64,000 nucleotides of DNA from NCBI GenBank assembly GCA_045537045.1, contig JAZSOS010000011.1, positions 1-64,000 of the forward strand, read 5' to 3'. Below the pieces are notes generated by a model. That model made no database searches, was not told where the DNA came from, and was given only the letters and a program-made list of their open reading frames with translations. The translations under genes were made by a program, and so were the position numbers. Shown here one piece after another: positions 17,964 through 27,271 of the stretch; the stretch's first letter is position 1, and every line of letters starts with the position of its first letter. The stretch comes from SIG480 sp045537045. GTDB lineage: Bacteria > Bacillota > Clostridia > Oscillospirales > JAAYXM01.

Positions 17964-18785
17964 TTATGCACTCACAAATTTGCCGCTTTGCATATCAACG
18001 TAAAACACGCCTTTATCGGTCGTTACGCAAAGTGTCGGAGACATCGAAACCCTTCCCGCAGCCGGAGCTTTGGAGATATATCCGAGCGTTACCGAAGAAA
18101 CCATCAATGGACACAGTGCTTCTTTCACAGCGCCGTCGGCAAAAGAAAGCATAAGAGCCGAAGTCTTCATCACCTCACCATCGGTCGGAACACGCACACC
18201 CTTTCCGATGAATTTTCCGGATGCGATCACACTTCCCGATTTGGATATTTTGACCTCTATCCCACAGTCAAACACGGGAACGCCGGAAAACATCTGCGAA
18301 ATCCCTATGCTGTATCCACTCTCATCAGACCGGCTGATATAATCGCTCATCCCGCCCGTTACGGCAAAGCTTTCCGCAACAGCTTTTGCGAGAACTTTTG
18401 CCTCATCCTCATTGTCTACGCTTTTCCCAGACTCGTACACAAGCGAAAACGCATCATCCGAGAACATAACGCTTCCGCCCTGACCGGAGTATGTGATATT
18501 TTCTTCGTTTTTTTCCTCAGTTACCTTTCCGAAAAACGATACGGCGGTTTTTTGTGTATCCGTTTTTCTCTGCAGGACAGCCGGACGGATTCCAACAGAA
18601 TCAAGCGGAACAAGCTCCCTGGCAACGTCTATTCCCTGCGCAGAAAGAATATCGCAAACATCGGCGCGCAAAGCTATTTCGTCGCGTCTGACTCCGTTAT
18701 CGCGCGATATATATACCACAAGAAGGAATACGTCCACCGCAAGAAGCAATGCAATAAGAATTGTTTTAGCTCTCGACCAGTTCAT
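17964..18785 (-). CDS. walI: WalI (YycI)-like regulator of the WalK kinase
   Basis: The 273-residue protein has a single N-terminal membrane helix (ILIALLLAVDVFLLVVYI) and an extracellular domain, matching YycI, which with YycH restrains WalK in the membrane. The start at 18785 (ATG AAC TGG) follows AAGGAG at 7 bases; the ATG at 18791 is too close to that site. The gene overlaps the end of walH by 20 bases, indicating coupling. Sequence similarity in this family is low, so the call leans on position, topology and the N-W-S-R-A-K-T-I-L-I opening typical of YycI. Confidence 0.82.
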   Translation of the reverse strand: MNWSRAKTILIALLLAVDVFLLVVYISRDNGVRRDEIALRADVCDILSAQGIDVARELVPLDSVGIRPAVLQRKTDTQKTAVSFFGKVTEEKNEENITYSGQGGSVMFSDDAFSLVYESGKSVDNEDEAKVLAKAVAESFAVTGGMSDYISRSDESGYSIGISQMFSGVPVFDCGIEVKISKSGSVIASGKFIGKGVRVPTDGEVMKTSALMLSFADGAVKEALCPLMVSSVTLGYISKAPAAGRVSMSPTLCVTTDKGVFYVDMQSGKFVSA

Positions 18786-20115
18786 TTCCATTCTCCTTTT
18801 CGGACACAATAAACCATGACGGGTACAGCGTTGCATTGCCCGTATCAGCGTACCGCAAACTTACATCGCCGCGCTTATCCGTTCCCGCAACAGCTGCGGC
18901 GGCAAGGCGCAAACTTAGGAAATCTGCACTCTGTGATGTCGCATCATACCCCCGCAGATTTGCTCTGACGTCACTTATCATATCTCCACGAAGGCTCACT
19001 CTCACAAAATATGTGCTTGCATTCATATCCACCGGAATTCCGTCAACGTGACGCCCGAAAATTACCTCGGCTTCATCGCCGTTTTCCAATGCTGATATGA
19101 GGTATATGCCGCCTGAGCCAGGAAGCTTAGAAGCGAGTGCTGCAGCAATACCGCGGGATGTCTCCGTCTTTTCGGAAAGCAATGCCCGCTCCCCCTTATG
19201 CTCAACACTTATTCCTATCGTCTCATCGGTTTCCTCTCGCGGATCGGTGTATGACACGAACCCCGCAGGTGATATCTTCATCGTTACCATATCGGCAATG
19301 TATACCTGTGTGCCGTCTGCCTCTGAATACGTGCCCGGGGAAACATCACTAAGTGAAAATGCATTAAGGCATCCCTCCGCAACGGAAGCGGAAAATGCGG
19401 AATATGTGTTATAAGCAGAAATTACAGCGGGCTTTGAAGGAGCTGAAGAAACCACAGTTTCCGCACTTATTGCTTCAAAGTCCTTCACATCGCTGTTTCC
19501 GGCAAGAACAGCATCGGGTGCGCTTACACCCGCAGCTACCGACATCAGTTCTTCTGAAGAAACAGAAGTGCTCACCGAATATACCTCATTAGCGTTTGGA
19601 TTTTTAACATATAATTTTACATTTCTTTCCTCTGCAGAAAGCATATAGTATCTTCCTGAATACGGATTACTCTCTGCATCAGTACCAAGCCACGTACAAA
19701 TCGCCCCTACCGGAACATTTCCGAAATAATCAAGCAGAACACCGTGCCCTGAGAGCCTCTCTTGCCATACTTTTGCATCTGCCGGTTCCATATCACCGTG
19801 GAAATCAAACACACGTGCAAGAAGCGCACGCAAGGATTTATACGCCGCATCCGTCTTTTCGCTTTCGTAAACAGATGCACGGCAAAATCCGTCACCCTTG
19901 ACATAAATGCTCATAGGGCGTATTCCGAAAGCATCAAGATCTGTTCCCTCGCCCTCACCGGTGCTGTAAAGGCTCATATCTATACCAAAAAGATTATCTG
20001 TTCCGGCACCTTCAAACGGGCTGTCAAAAAACCATACGGTATACGTCAGATACAGCATTCCGACAAGCAATACGCAGATGAACACATTTTTTATTTTTTC
20101 CTTTGTCGTGCTCAT
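18766..20115 (-). CDS. walH: WalH (YycH)-like regulator of the WalK kinase
   Basis: The 449-residue protein has one N-terminal membrane helix (about 9-28) and a large extracellular region, the layout of YycH. Its ATG overlaps the walK stop (ATGA) and its own end overlaps walI, so the three are translationally coupled. YycH and YycI form a complex that tunes WalK autokinase activity. The family diverges quickly; I rely on gene order, length and topology rather than on conserved catalytic residues. Confidence 0.85.
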   Translation of the reverse strand: MSTTKEKIKNVFICVLLVGMLYLTYTVWFFDSPFEGAGTDNLFGIDMSLYSTGEGEGTDLDAFGIRPMSIYVKGDGFCRASVYESEKTDAAYKSLRALLARVFDFHGDMEPADAKVWQERLSGHGVLLDYFGNVPVGAICTWLGTDAESNPYSGRYYMLSAEERNVKLYVKNPNANEVYSVSTSVSSEELMSVAAGVSAPDAVLAGNSDVKDFEAISAETVVSSAPSKPAVISAYNTYSAFSASVAEGCLNAFSLSDVSPGTYSEADGTQVYIADMVTMKISPAGFVSYTDPREETDETIGISVEHKGERALLSEKTETSRGIAAALASKLPGSGGIYLISALENGDEAEVIFGRHVDGIPVDMNASTYFVRVSLRGDMISDVRANLRGYDATSQSADFLSLRLAAAAVAGTDKRGDVSLRYADTGNATLYPSWFIVSEKENGNELVES

Positions 20116-21869
20116 TTTTCTCCCACCAGGCCTTCCTTAGGCAGGGTTACGGAAGCAGTTGTTCCTTTGCCGTAAACACTTTCTATCTTTATTTCACCGC
20201 CATGGTGTTCAGCAATTTCCTTTGCGATGGCAAGCCCAAGACCGGTGCCGCCCATCTCACGGCTTCGTGCCTTATCAACGCGGTAAAATCTCTCAAACAG
20301 ACGCGGAATATCCTTTTCCGGGATACCTATTCCGTTATCTTTTACAGTTATTTTTATAAATTCATCGTAGTTTTCTGCAGAAAAGTCTATCTTGCCGTCC
20401 TTGCCGGTATACTTTACCGCATTTGAAAGAAGGTTTATGAACACCTGCTCTATACGTTCACGGTCGCCGTAAAAATCGGGAAGTGACGCATCTACCGAAA
20501 GCGTAAGCTTATGTCCGCAACGGCGTGCCTCCATTTCCATTGCACGGTAAGCATTTTCCACACTCTTGCGCATAGAAAATGTCTCGTGCTTCCAGTCCAT
20601 TTTTGCACTGTCAAGCCGCGATAGAGTCAGAAGATCCTTTACTATTCGAGTCATTCTGTCCGTTTCGTTGAGAATAACGTCAAAGAAGCGCTCACGCATC
20701 TCGGAAGGTGCATCCGGCGATTCTGCAAGAGTTTCTGTATAGCTTTTAACGTTCGTCAGCGGAGTGCGAAGCTCGTGGGATACGTTTGCCACGAACTCAC
20801 GCCGTGAATTTTCAAGCTTTGCTGCTGTTGTAAAGTCGTGAATAATGGCAATGATGCCGCCGGCCTCCTCTACCTCGGTTCCGAAGCGTGCAAAGCTGAC
20901 CTTCAGTGTCTTTTCGCCGGTTTCCATGTTGTACTCCTCAAAGCTTCCATCCATGCCCGAAAGTGATGAAAAATCTACTTCCAGATCTTTGAAGATTTCC
21001 GAATACGTCTTATCTTTTTCAGTGTCAAAAGACAACATTTCAACCGCCGCCGGATTGTGGTGAATAAGTGTTCCGTCAGCAGAAAATGCAGTAACTCCGT
21101 CTGTCATATAAAGAAAGAGTGTGTCAAGCTTATTGCGCTCATCCTCAACCTTTGCAAGCGTGGTATTAAGTGCCGCGGCCATATCGTTGAACGTTTGAGT
21201 AAGCGTTCCTATCTCATCGTTTGACTGGACGGCAAGCTCACATTCAAGTTCGCCCATCGAAAGCTTTTTTGCTCCCTTTGTTATATTCTCAATCGGTGTT
21301 GTTATTGTTTTTGCAAAGAAAAAGCTTAAAATCACCGCAAAAAGGAGCGCGAAAACCATCGTTCGCAGAATAATCATAAACATTGATGCCGTAAGACGTT
21401 GCTGATCCTGCTTTGTATCCTTTATATAAACAATGTATTTTACTTCATCATCTACAACTATCGGGTTTGCGCGGTCGATATATCCGCTTGATATCCGCTT
21501 TTCCTGTCCTATCTTGCCGCTAAGTGCGGAAATGATTGCCGGAGTTCTTACCACCTCGTCATCATTTGAGCCGAAAAGCGTCTGCCCCGTTTTTCCGTCG
21601 AGTATGTAATAATTGCGGTATCCGCTTATTCTCATTGATGACGAATATGCCTCAAGCGCACGAGAAAGCCTTTCTGCTCCGTTTTCTGCCTTCGCTTCGT
21701 TTTTGAGCACGGCAAATACCTCGGCATTGAAAACCGAGTTCATCTGCTCTGTAAAATCATCAAAATAGTACACCGAAACCTGATTTAGCATAAAGGTTCC
21801 GACAATTACCATTACCGAAACAATAAGCAGCACGAGCACAAGCACGAGCCTCATCTGAAGCGAACGCAT
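20112..21869 (-). CDS. walK: Sensor histidine kinase WalK (VicK/YycG)
   Basis: The 585-residue kinase has two membrane helices (about 7-29 and 168-190) flanking an extracellular sensor, a HAMP segment (about 190-245), a PAS domain (about 250-350), a HisKA domain with the phospho-acceptor in NVSHELRTPLTN and a HATPase domain with NLLSNAVKYT, DNGIGIP and GGTGLGLAIAKEI. WalK senses wall status and phosphorylates WalR. The gene follows walR by 35 bases and overlaps walH by 4. The domain order is that of the Gram-positive essential kinase. Confidence 0.95.
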   Translation of the reverse strand: MRSLQMRLVLVLVLLIVSVMVIVGTFMLNQVSVYYFDDFTEQMNSVFNAEVFAVLKNEAKAENGAERLSRALEAYSSSMRISGYRNYYILDGKTGQTLFGSNDDEVVRTPAIISALSGKIGQEKRISSGYIDRANPIVVDDEVKYIVYIKDTKQDQQRLTASMFMIILRTMVFALLFAVILSFFFAKTITTPIENITKGAKKLSMGELECELAVQSNDEIGTLTQTFNDMAAALNTTLAKVEDERNKLDTLFLYMTDGVTAFSADGTLIHHNPAAVEMLSFDTEKDKTYSEIFKDLEVDFSSLSGMDGSFEEYNMETGEKTLKVSFARFGTEVEEAGGIIAIIHDFTTAAKLENSRREFVANVSHELRTPLTNVKSYTETLAESPDAPSEMRERFFDVILNETDRMTRIVKDLLTLSRLDSAKMDWKHETFSMRKSVENAYRAMEMEARRCGHKLTLSVDASLPDFYGDRERIEQVFINLLSNAVKYTGKDGKIDFSAENYDEFIKITVKDNGIGIPEKDIPRLFERFYRVDKARSREMGGTGLGLAIAKEIAEHHGGEIKIESVYGKGTTASVTLPKEGLVGEK

Positions 21870-21904
21870 ACTGCAACAACACTCCCTCTCCAGTCAGAAT
21901 ATCA

Positions 21905-22603
21905 TCAGTCTGCAAACATATATCCCGCACCGCGGCGCGTTACTATACGCACCGGATTTGCCGGATCGTCCTCAAGCTTTTCGCGAAGGCGGCGCACCGT
22001 AACGTCAACCGTGCGGAGATCTCCGTAATAGTCATACTTCCACACATGTTCCATAAGCTCTTCACGGGAAAAAACCTGATTTGGCTGTGTTGAAAGAAAC
22101 TTTATAAGGTCAAATTCACGCGGGGTAAGCTCAAGCTTCTCTCCGTTTTTCTTCACGTCAAGGCTCTTTAAATTTATTACAATATTGCCGAACACGAGGC
22201 GGTTTTCATCTCTCACATCCTCCGCTTCCGCAGGAGAAACCACACTTCTTCTCACGTTTGCCTTTATTCTCGCCATAAGCTCACGCATCGAAAAGGGCTT
22301 TGTTATATAGTCATCTGCACCAAGCTCAAGACCGAGGATTTTATCAACCTCTTCTTCACGCGCGGTAAGCATAATTATCGGCACGTTAGAGGTTCTTCGC
22401 ACCGCCTTACATACCTCAAATCCGTCAAGCTTCGGCAGCATAACATCAAGAAGAATCAAGTCGGGTTTGTCTGCCAGTGCATGAGAAAGCCCGTCCTCAC
22501 CGTCGTATGCGCAAACTACGGTGTAGCCCTCTTTGCGAAGATTAAATTCAAGAATATCGGCAATTGCCTTTTCATCCTCGACAACAAGAATTTTCTTATC
22601 CAT
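21905..22603 (-). CDS. walR: Response regulator WalR (VicR/YycF)
   Basis: The 232-residue OmpR-type regulator has a receiver domain with the phosphorylated Asp in LILLDVMLPKLDG (near 53) and a winged-helix DNA-binding domain ending in VTRRGAGYMF. WalR controls autolysins and other wall genes in Bacillota and is often essential. It is the first wal gene, followed by walK, walH, walI, murA, walJ and rlmH. A nudix gene precedes it by about 30 bases, so it may be transcribed from further upstream. Confidence 0.96.
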   Translation of the reverse strand: MDKKILVVEDEKAIADILEFNLRKEGYTVVCAYDGEDGLSHALADKPDLILLDVMLPKLDGFEVCKAVRRTSNVPIIMLTAREEEVDKILGLELGADDYITKPFSMRELMARIKANVRRSVVSPAEAEDVRDENRLVFGNIVINLKSLDVKKNGEKLELTPREFDLIKFLSTQPNQVFSREELMEHVWKYDYYGDLRTVDVTVRRLREKLEDDPANPVRIVTRRGAGYMFAD

Positions 22604-22633
22604 ATCGTCATCCTCCCAAACTACTGATTTTTA

Positions 22634-23167
22634 TTATAATCCGAGAAGTCTCGCCGCACGCAAAATAAGCACAGCTGTCTTTGCATCATCTATTTTACCT
22701 GCATCACACATTGAAAGCGCTTCGGCAAATTTAATTTTCTTAACCTGCAAAAACTCTCCCTCATCCGGATGCGCCTGTCCCTCGTGAAGTCCTGTTGCAA
22801 GATACAAATGTATTCTCTCCGTCATGCATCCCGGCGACGGATAAACAAAGCCGAGGTATTTCATCTCGTCCGCAGTGTATCCGGTTTCTTCGCCCAGTTC
22901 ACGCACTCCGCAGTCGAAATGCGGCTCATCCCCGTCCACCTTACCGGCGGGGGCTTCAAGTATTTCAAGCTCAAACGGATAACGGTACTGCGAAACGAGA
23001 ATTATTTCACCGTCATCGGTAACCGGAAGCACTGCCACTCCGTCACAGTGCTCACAAACCTCACGGGTTGTTTTTCTCCCGCAAAGCTCTACCTCATCCT
23101 CGCGGATGTTCATTATTTTCCCTTTGAAATGATATTTTCGGCTTAACGTTTTTTCTATGTTGGTCAT
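22634..23167 (-). CDS. NUDIX hydrolase, ADP-ribose pyrophosphatase-like
   Basis: The 177-residue protein has a full nudix box: a Gly, then GVRELGEETGYTADE near 85-105, which holds the catalytic Glu cluster and Mg ions. VSQYRYPFELEILEAPAGK just before the box is typical of the ADP-ribose pyrophosphatase (NudF) subgroup, which splits ADP-ribose into AMP and ribose-5-phosphate. It lies between cinA and walR on the same strand with short gaps. Linkage to cinA (NAD-salvage related) is suggestive. Confidence 0.88.
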   Translation of the reverse strand: MTNIEKTLSRKYHFKGKIMNIREDEVELCGRKTTREVCEHCDGVAVLPVTDDGEIILVSQYRYPFELEILEAPAGKVDGDEPHFDCGVRELGEETGYTADEMKYLGFVYPSPGCMTERIHLYLATGLHEGQAHPDEGEFLQVKKIKFAEALSMCDAGKIDDAKTAVLILRAARLLGL

Positions 23168-23221
23168 ATTTAACCCCTTCTCTCAGCCACTCGTCACCGT
23201 ACGGCGGCGAACGGCTGTTCT

Positions 23222-24463
23222 CTACAATGCTTCTGCCATCTTTCGAAGAAGATTAAAGGCTTCCTGCGCAGCGCGTCCCTTTGCAAGCTCGCGCCCGCGC
23301 GGCTGATAAATTTTCGAGCAAACGGTATCACCCTTAACGGTTACGGCAACATAAACCGTGCCGCCGGGGTTCTTCTCATCTCCGGAGCTTGGGTCTGCAT
23401 AACCCGTAACGCCGATACCTGCATCCGTTCCGAACTTTTCGCACGCCGCGGCCGACAACGCCCGTGCGCACTCCTCACTCACAGCGCCGTATGTTTCAAG
23501 AAGCTCGCGCTCTATTCCGAGAAGCTTCATTTTTATTTCATTTGTATATGCGCACACCCCGCCGTAAAACACCTCAGACGAACCCGGGATATCGGTGATG
23601 AGCTTTGCGCACAGTCCACCTGTACACGACTCTGCGGTTGCAAGCGTAAGCTTTTTTTCACGGAGAAGCCCAAACGCTGCGGCGTGAAGGGACGGAACAT
23701 CAACTCCGTACACCACATCACCGAGAATTTCTTCTACCTTTTCAATAACAGGGCGTGTTATTGCGTCTGCCTCTTTCTCGGTTTCCGCCCGCCCCGTGAC
23801 GCGCAAAAGAACTTCGCCGTCCTTTGCATACGGTGCAAGAGTCGGGTTAGTCATCGTTTCCGCAAACGAGCTTATTCTGCTCTCAACCTCGCTCTCGCCC
23901 ATCCCGTAAATGTGTATACCGTGAGATACAAGATGTGCATCGGAAAGTTTTTTTAGATACGGCACCATACGATGCTTTACCATAGGAATACATTCACGAG
24001 GAGGACCCGGAAGCATGATCAGAATTTTCCCGCCGTCTTCTATTGCGCATCCCGGTGCTGTTCCCCAGTCATTTTCAAGAACAGTGCAACCTTCCGGAAG
24101 ATACGCCTGCCGAGCGTTGTTTTCCGTCATTTTGCGACCGAGCTTTGTGAAATATTCTTCTATTTTTGCAAGTGCGCTTTCGCTTAAAACAAGCTTCTTG
24201 CCAAAAGCTTCTGCCGCAACCTGCTTTGTAAGGTCATCAAACGTCGGACCAAGTCCGCCGGTGGTTATTATGATATCCGCACGCTCTTTCGCGATAAGGA
24301 TACACTTTTTAAGTCTCTCGGGGTTGTCTCCTACAACTGTCTGGTAATACGCGTTAATTCCAAGCTCAGACAAAGCACGCGCAACTGTCACTGCATCGGT
24401 ATTTGTAATCTCGCCGAGAAGAATTTCGGTTCCGACTGCGATTATTTCAGCTGACAAGCTCAA
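23222..24463 (-). CDS. cinA: CinA family protein (nicotinamide-nucleotide amidase)
   Basis: The 413-residue protein has an N-terminal molybdopterin-binding-like (MoCF) domain with GTEILLGEITNTDA and TTGGLGPTFDD, which in the family hydrolyses ADP-ribose, and a C-terminal CinA domain (about 255-410) with ATAESCTGGL and GVTGYADPSSG, the nicotinamide mononucleotide deamidase. The best start is the TTG at 24463 preceded by AGAAGG. It is directly downstream of thiI. Confidence 0.94.
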   Translation of the reverse strand: MSLSAEIIAVGTEILLGEITNTDAVTVARALSELGINAYYQTVVGDNPERLKKCILIAKERADIIITTGGLGPTFDDLTKQVAAEAFGKKLVLSESALAKIEEYFTKLGRKMTENNARQAYLPEGCTVLENDWGTAPGCAIEDGGKILIMLPGPPRECIPMVKHRMVPYLKKLSDAHLVSHGIHIYGMGESEVESRISSFAETMTNPTLAPYAKDGEVLLRVTGRAETEKEADAITRPVIEKVEEILGDVVYGVDVPSLHAAAFGLLREKKLTLATAESCTGGLCAKLITDIPGSSEVFYGGVCAYTNEIKMKLLGIERELLETYGAVSEECARALSAAACEKFGTDAGIGVTGYADPSSGDEKNPGGTVYVAVTVKGDTVCSKIYQPRGRELAKGRAAQEAFNLLRKMAEAL

Positions 24464-24478
24464 CTTTCTGCCTTCTCT

Positions 24479-25639
24479 CTATATAATTTCAATGTTTTCT
24501 ATTGCCTCGCGGCAAAGCACATCAAACGGAAGCTTTTTCTCCTCTTCAAGGATATTTTCAAGCTTCGGCTTTGTGCGTGGATGCTTCGGCGTGAACACCG
24601 TACAGCAATCCTCATAAGGAAGTATTGACGTTTCAAACGTGTTTATTCTGCGAGCAATGCCCACAATTTCCTCTTTATCCATGCCGATTACCGGACGAAG
24701 CACAGGAAGTGATATGCCGTTTTCTGTAACGCCGAGCGCTTCCATCGTCTGGCTTGCAACCTGACCGAGGCTCTCACCCGTAATGAGCGCACCGCATCCG
24801 TTCTCACGCGCAACCCGCTCTGCAATCTGCATCATAAACCGGCGCATAATAAGGGTAAAATACTCTTCCTTGCAGTTTGCGCGTATCTCCTCCTGAATTT
24901 TCGTAAACGGAACCATTGCGATTTTTATGTTTCCTGCATATTTTCCGACAAGACGTGCAAGCTCAATTACCTTTTCTTTTGCGCGCTCGGAGGTGTACGG
25001 ATATGAGAAAAAGTGAATTCCGAAAAGCTCCACCCCGCGCTTTGCCATCATATATGCGGCAACGGGGCTGTCGATTCCGCCGGAAAGAAGAATTGCGGCA
25101 CGTCCGTTGATACCGACAGGAAGCCCGCCTGCACCCGGGATCGGGTTTGCGTGGACATATGCCGCACGGTCGCGAACTTCAACTTTAACTAAAACTTCCG
25201 GATTTTTTACATCCACCTCTATGTTTTCAAATTCATCATGCAACGCCGAGCCTACCTCAAAGCAAATCTCAGGCGATTTTTTCGGGAATGACTTATCCGA
25301 GCGCTTTGCTTCCACCTTAAAGGTTTTTGCAGTGCTCAGTGTGTCGCGGAGATACTCCTTTGACACGGAAATTATTTTGTCAATATCCTTTGGGACCTCT
25401 GCTGCGCGGGCGATGTTCACGATACCGAACACGCGCTTTGCCGCATCCAGTGCCGCGTCCATATCGCAGTCATCGCTTTGCGGCTCCACGTATATGGTGG
25501 ACTGCATACAATATATTTTGAACTCGCCGAAGTTTCTTATTCTCCACGCAAGATTCTTCATAAGCCTTTTTTCAAAGTTTCCGCGGTTTAGCCCTTTAAG
25601 TACAAGCTCTCCCAGCTTTAAAAGCAATATCTCTTTCAC
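24479..25639 (-). CDS. thiI: tRNA 4-thiouridine synthetase ThiI
   Basis: The 386-residue enzyme adenylates U8 of tRNA and transfers sulfur to make 4-thiouridine; it may also feed thiazole synthesis. An N-terminal ferredoxin-like/THUMP region (about 1-165) precedes a PP-loop ATPase with LLSGGIDSPVAAYMMAKRG near 180. There is no C-terminal rhodanese domain, as usual in Bacillota, where a dedicated cysteine desulfurase supplies sulfur. A GTG at 25639 preceded by AAAGGTG is the start; the TTG at 25657 lies before that site. Confidence 0.94.
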   Translation of the reverse strand: MKEILLLKLGELVLKGLNRGNFEKRLMKNLAWRIRNFGEFKIYCMQSTIYVEPQSDDCDMDAALDAAKRVFGIVNIARAAEVPKDIDKIISVSKEYLRDTLSTAKTFKVEAKRSDKSFPKKSPEICFEVGSALHDEFENIEVDVKNPEVLVKVEVRDRAAYVHANPIPGAGGLPVGINGRAAILLSGGIDSPVAAYMMAKRGVELFGIHFFSYPYTSERAKEKVIELARLVGKYAGNIKIAMVPFTKIQEEIRANCKEEYFTLIMRRFMMQIAERVARENGCGALITGESLGQVASQTMEALGVTENGISLPVLRPVIGMDKEEIVGIARRINTFETSILPYEDCCTVFTPKHPRTKPKLENILEEEKKLPFDVLCREAIENIEII

Positions 25640-25679
25640 GTTATGCGCACCTTTCAATCATTTATAACTATACATTATA

Positions 25680-25708
25680 ATTATACATCATTTATCCAAA
25701 ATAAACAA
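25680..25708 (-). promoter_or_regulatory. Promoter of the thiI-cinA-nudix series
   Basis: TTGTTT (25708-25703) and TATAAT (25685-25680) on the minus strand with a 17-base spacer. The rest of the 300-base gap to 25902 holds nothing I can recognise. Confidence 0.55.
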
Positions 25709-25901
25709 TACCGCGGAAAGGAAAAATTTATTTTTATTCCATTCTGTCTGTCGTCCCAGCCGACGCTCGCTATATGGGCAATAAACGGCTTGGCACAAAG
25801 CTTTATTCAGATGCCATTTGTGAAAATCATAACGCTTCTTTTTGATAGCAACACTTATCACATTGCAACGGTGTGCATATCCTGGGCGCAACACTGCACA
25901 A

Positions 25902-25933
25902 AAAAATGAAGCTGTTAAAACAGCCTCATTTTT
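25902..25933. terminator. Terminator after the SLH protein gene
   Basis: AAAAATGA-A-GCTGT (25902-25915) pairs with ACAGC-C-TCATTTTT (25920-25933); the only interruption is a matched A/C bulge. It works on the minus strand and could work on both. Confidence 0.85.
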
Positions 25934-25940
25934 GTTTCTT

Positions 25941-27245
25941 TTATTTATATTCGTCAAGATTTTTCGGTGCGGTGATTTTTACATCTGCACCGTTTTTTAT
26001 GTTCGTCATTTCGTACGTTACGGAGATATCCGCTGTCTCTTCGCCCGCTGCAACCGACATTTTCATCTCTCCCGACATGGAAACCAGTTTTCCGGAGCGA
26101 AGTTTAACTGAGATTTTCAGTTCTGAGAGGTCTGCTGCAGCTTCGGTTTCAATCAGCCCGGCAACTGCGTTCACACCGCCCTGTGCGCAGGTTACGGTAT
26201 AAGTTTCGTAGCCGTCGGCTGTTTTCTTTACTTCTATATCTTTTATAAGGCAAATCGGATTTGCTTCGGTCTGCATATTGATATCCATTGTTTCAAGTGC
26301 ATCGGAATATGAAAGCTCTGCCTTCTGCTTCTGACCGGAAACGTCAATATACAGACATCCGTTTGCAAAGTAATGGCTAACCGGCATATCGAGATTGACT
26401 TTTTCGCCATCAACTTCCGTTACTGCCTTTATCGTTCCCTGATACATCATTTTGCTTTTATCCGGATTTTTCGCATCTATATCTGCCGCAAGGCTGAGAA
26501 CATAATACATTTTCATATTTTCCTTGCCGCCAACGGCAGAGGTCATATTTATCTTTACATCCGTTGAGAGCTTTTTTTCTTCATTTAACTCTTTTGTTGC
26601 TTCTATGTATTTGCGGTAGTTTTCAAAAAACTCAATATTCCCTTTGTCATCTGAAACAGCGCCGGAGGCCTTAAGCTTTGTGAGAAGGTCTGCCTCGCCG
26701 GACTTCGGAGAGACTGAGAGCGCGGTATAGCTCATTGCGGCAACATTGTCGCGCAAAAACGCATCTCCTCCGCAGTTTACAAAATCAACAACGCCGCACT
26801 TTTCCGCAAATGCAAGAGCGTCTACGTATGTAAAATCACCGTTTTTTCCATCGGTATATCCGAGAGCACGGAGAAGAAACGTTGCATATTGATGTGCCGT
26901 GCACTTATCCGAATATCCAAATGTTGTTGCACTTGTACCCTTTGTAAGTCCATTATCATGCAGATACTGAACATACGGCTTAGCCCAGTCTGCAACATCC
27001 GTATACGGCGCGGTATAGGAAAGAGCAAGAGCTTCATTCTCCGCACCGAGCAGGCGCACAAGCATAGTTGCCGCCTCTGCGCGAGTAGGTGCGCGGTCAA
27101 GCTCATATCCGTTCTGCGTTCCGCGGAAAAGCCCTATTTCCCCCAGTGCATCTGCGCAATGGTCAAAGCTCGATGCAAAAGAAGTAACTGCAAGCGCCGC
27201 CGCGATCATCACGGCGATAAAAATAGTTTTAAACATCTTTTTCAT
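25941..27245 (-). CDS. SLH-domain surface protein of unknown function
   Basis: The 434-residue secreted protein has a signal peptide (about 1-24) and SLH repeats (about 25-190) with LGEIGLFRGT, RAPTRAEAATMLVRLLGAE and YTDVADWAKPYVQYLHDNGL. The repeat region closely resembles that of the SLH protease at 1687-3513, so both probably bind the same wall polymer. The C-terminal half (about 210-434) is rich in beta-strand patterns and includes paired phrases such as YVLSLAADIDAKNPDKSK and GEMKMSVAAGEETADIS; it recalls lipoprotein-type DUF domains but I do not recognise it. Confidence 0.85.
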   Translation of the reverse strand: MKKMFKTIFIAVMIAAALAVTSFASSFDHCADALGEIGLFRGTQNGYELDRAPTRAEAATMLVRLLGAENEALALSYTAPYTDVADWAKPYVQYLHDNGLTKGTSATTFGYSDKCTAHQYATFLLRALGYTDGKNGDFTYVDALAFAEKCGVVDFVNCGGDAFLRDNVAAMSYTALSVSPKSGEADLLTKLKASGAVSDDKGNIEFFENYRKYIEATKELNEEKKLSTDVKINMTSAVGGKENMKMYYVLSLAADIDAKNPDKSKMMYQGTIKAVTEVDGEKVNLDMPVSHYFANGCLYIDVSGQKQKAELSYSDALETMDINMQTEANPICLIKDIEVKKTADGYETYTVTCAQGGVNAVAGLIETEAAADLSELKISVKLRSGKLVSMSGEMKMSVAAGEETADISVTYEMTNIKNGADVKITAPKNLDEYK

Positions 27246-27271
27246 GTTGATACAAACCTCCCCTGAGTTTT

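Noticed and set aside
17022..18812. Long plus-strand frames opposite murA and walI
   Set aside because: They are Cys/Arg-rich antisense frames to well-supported genes and have no recognisable domain.
25709..25901. Short open frames in the gap between thiI and the SLH gene
   Set aside because: Frames on both strands lack ribosome binding sites and any recognisable protein features.
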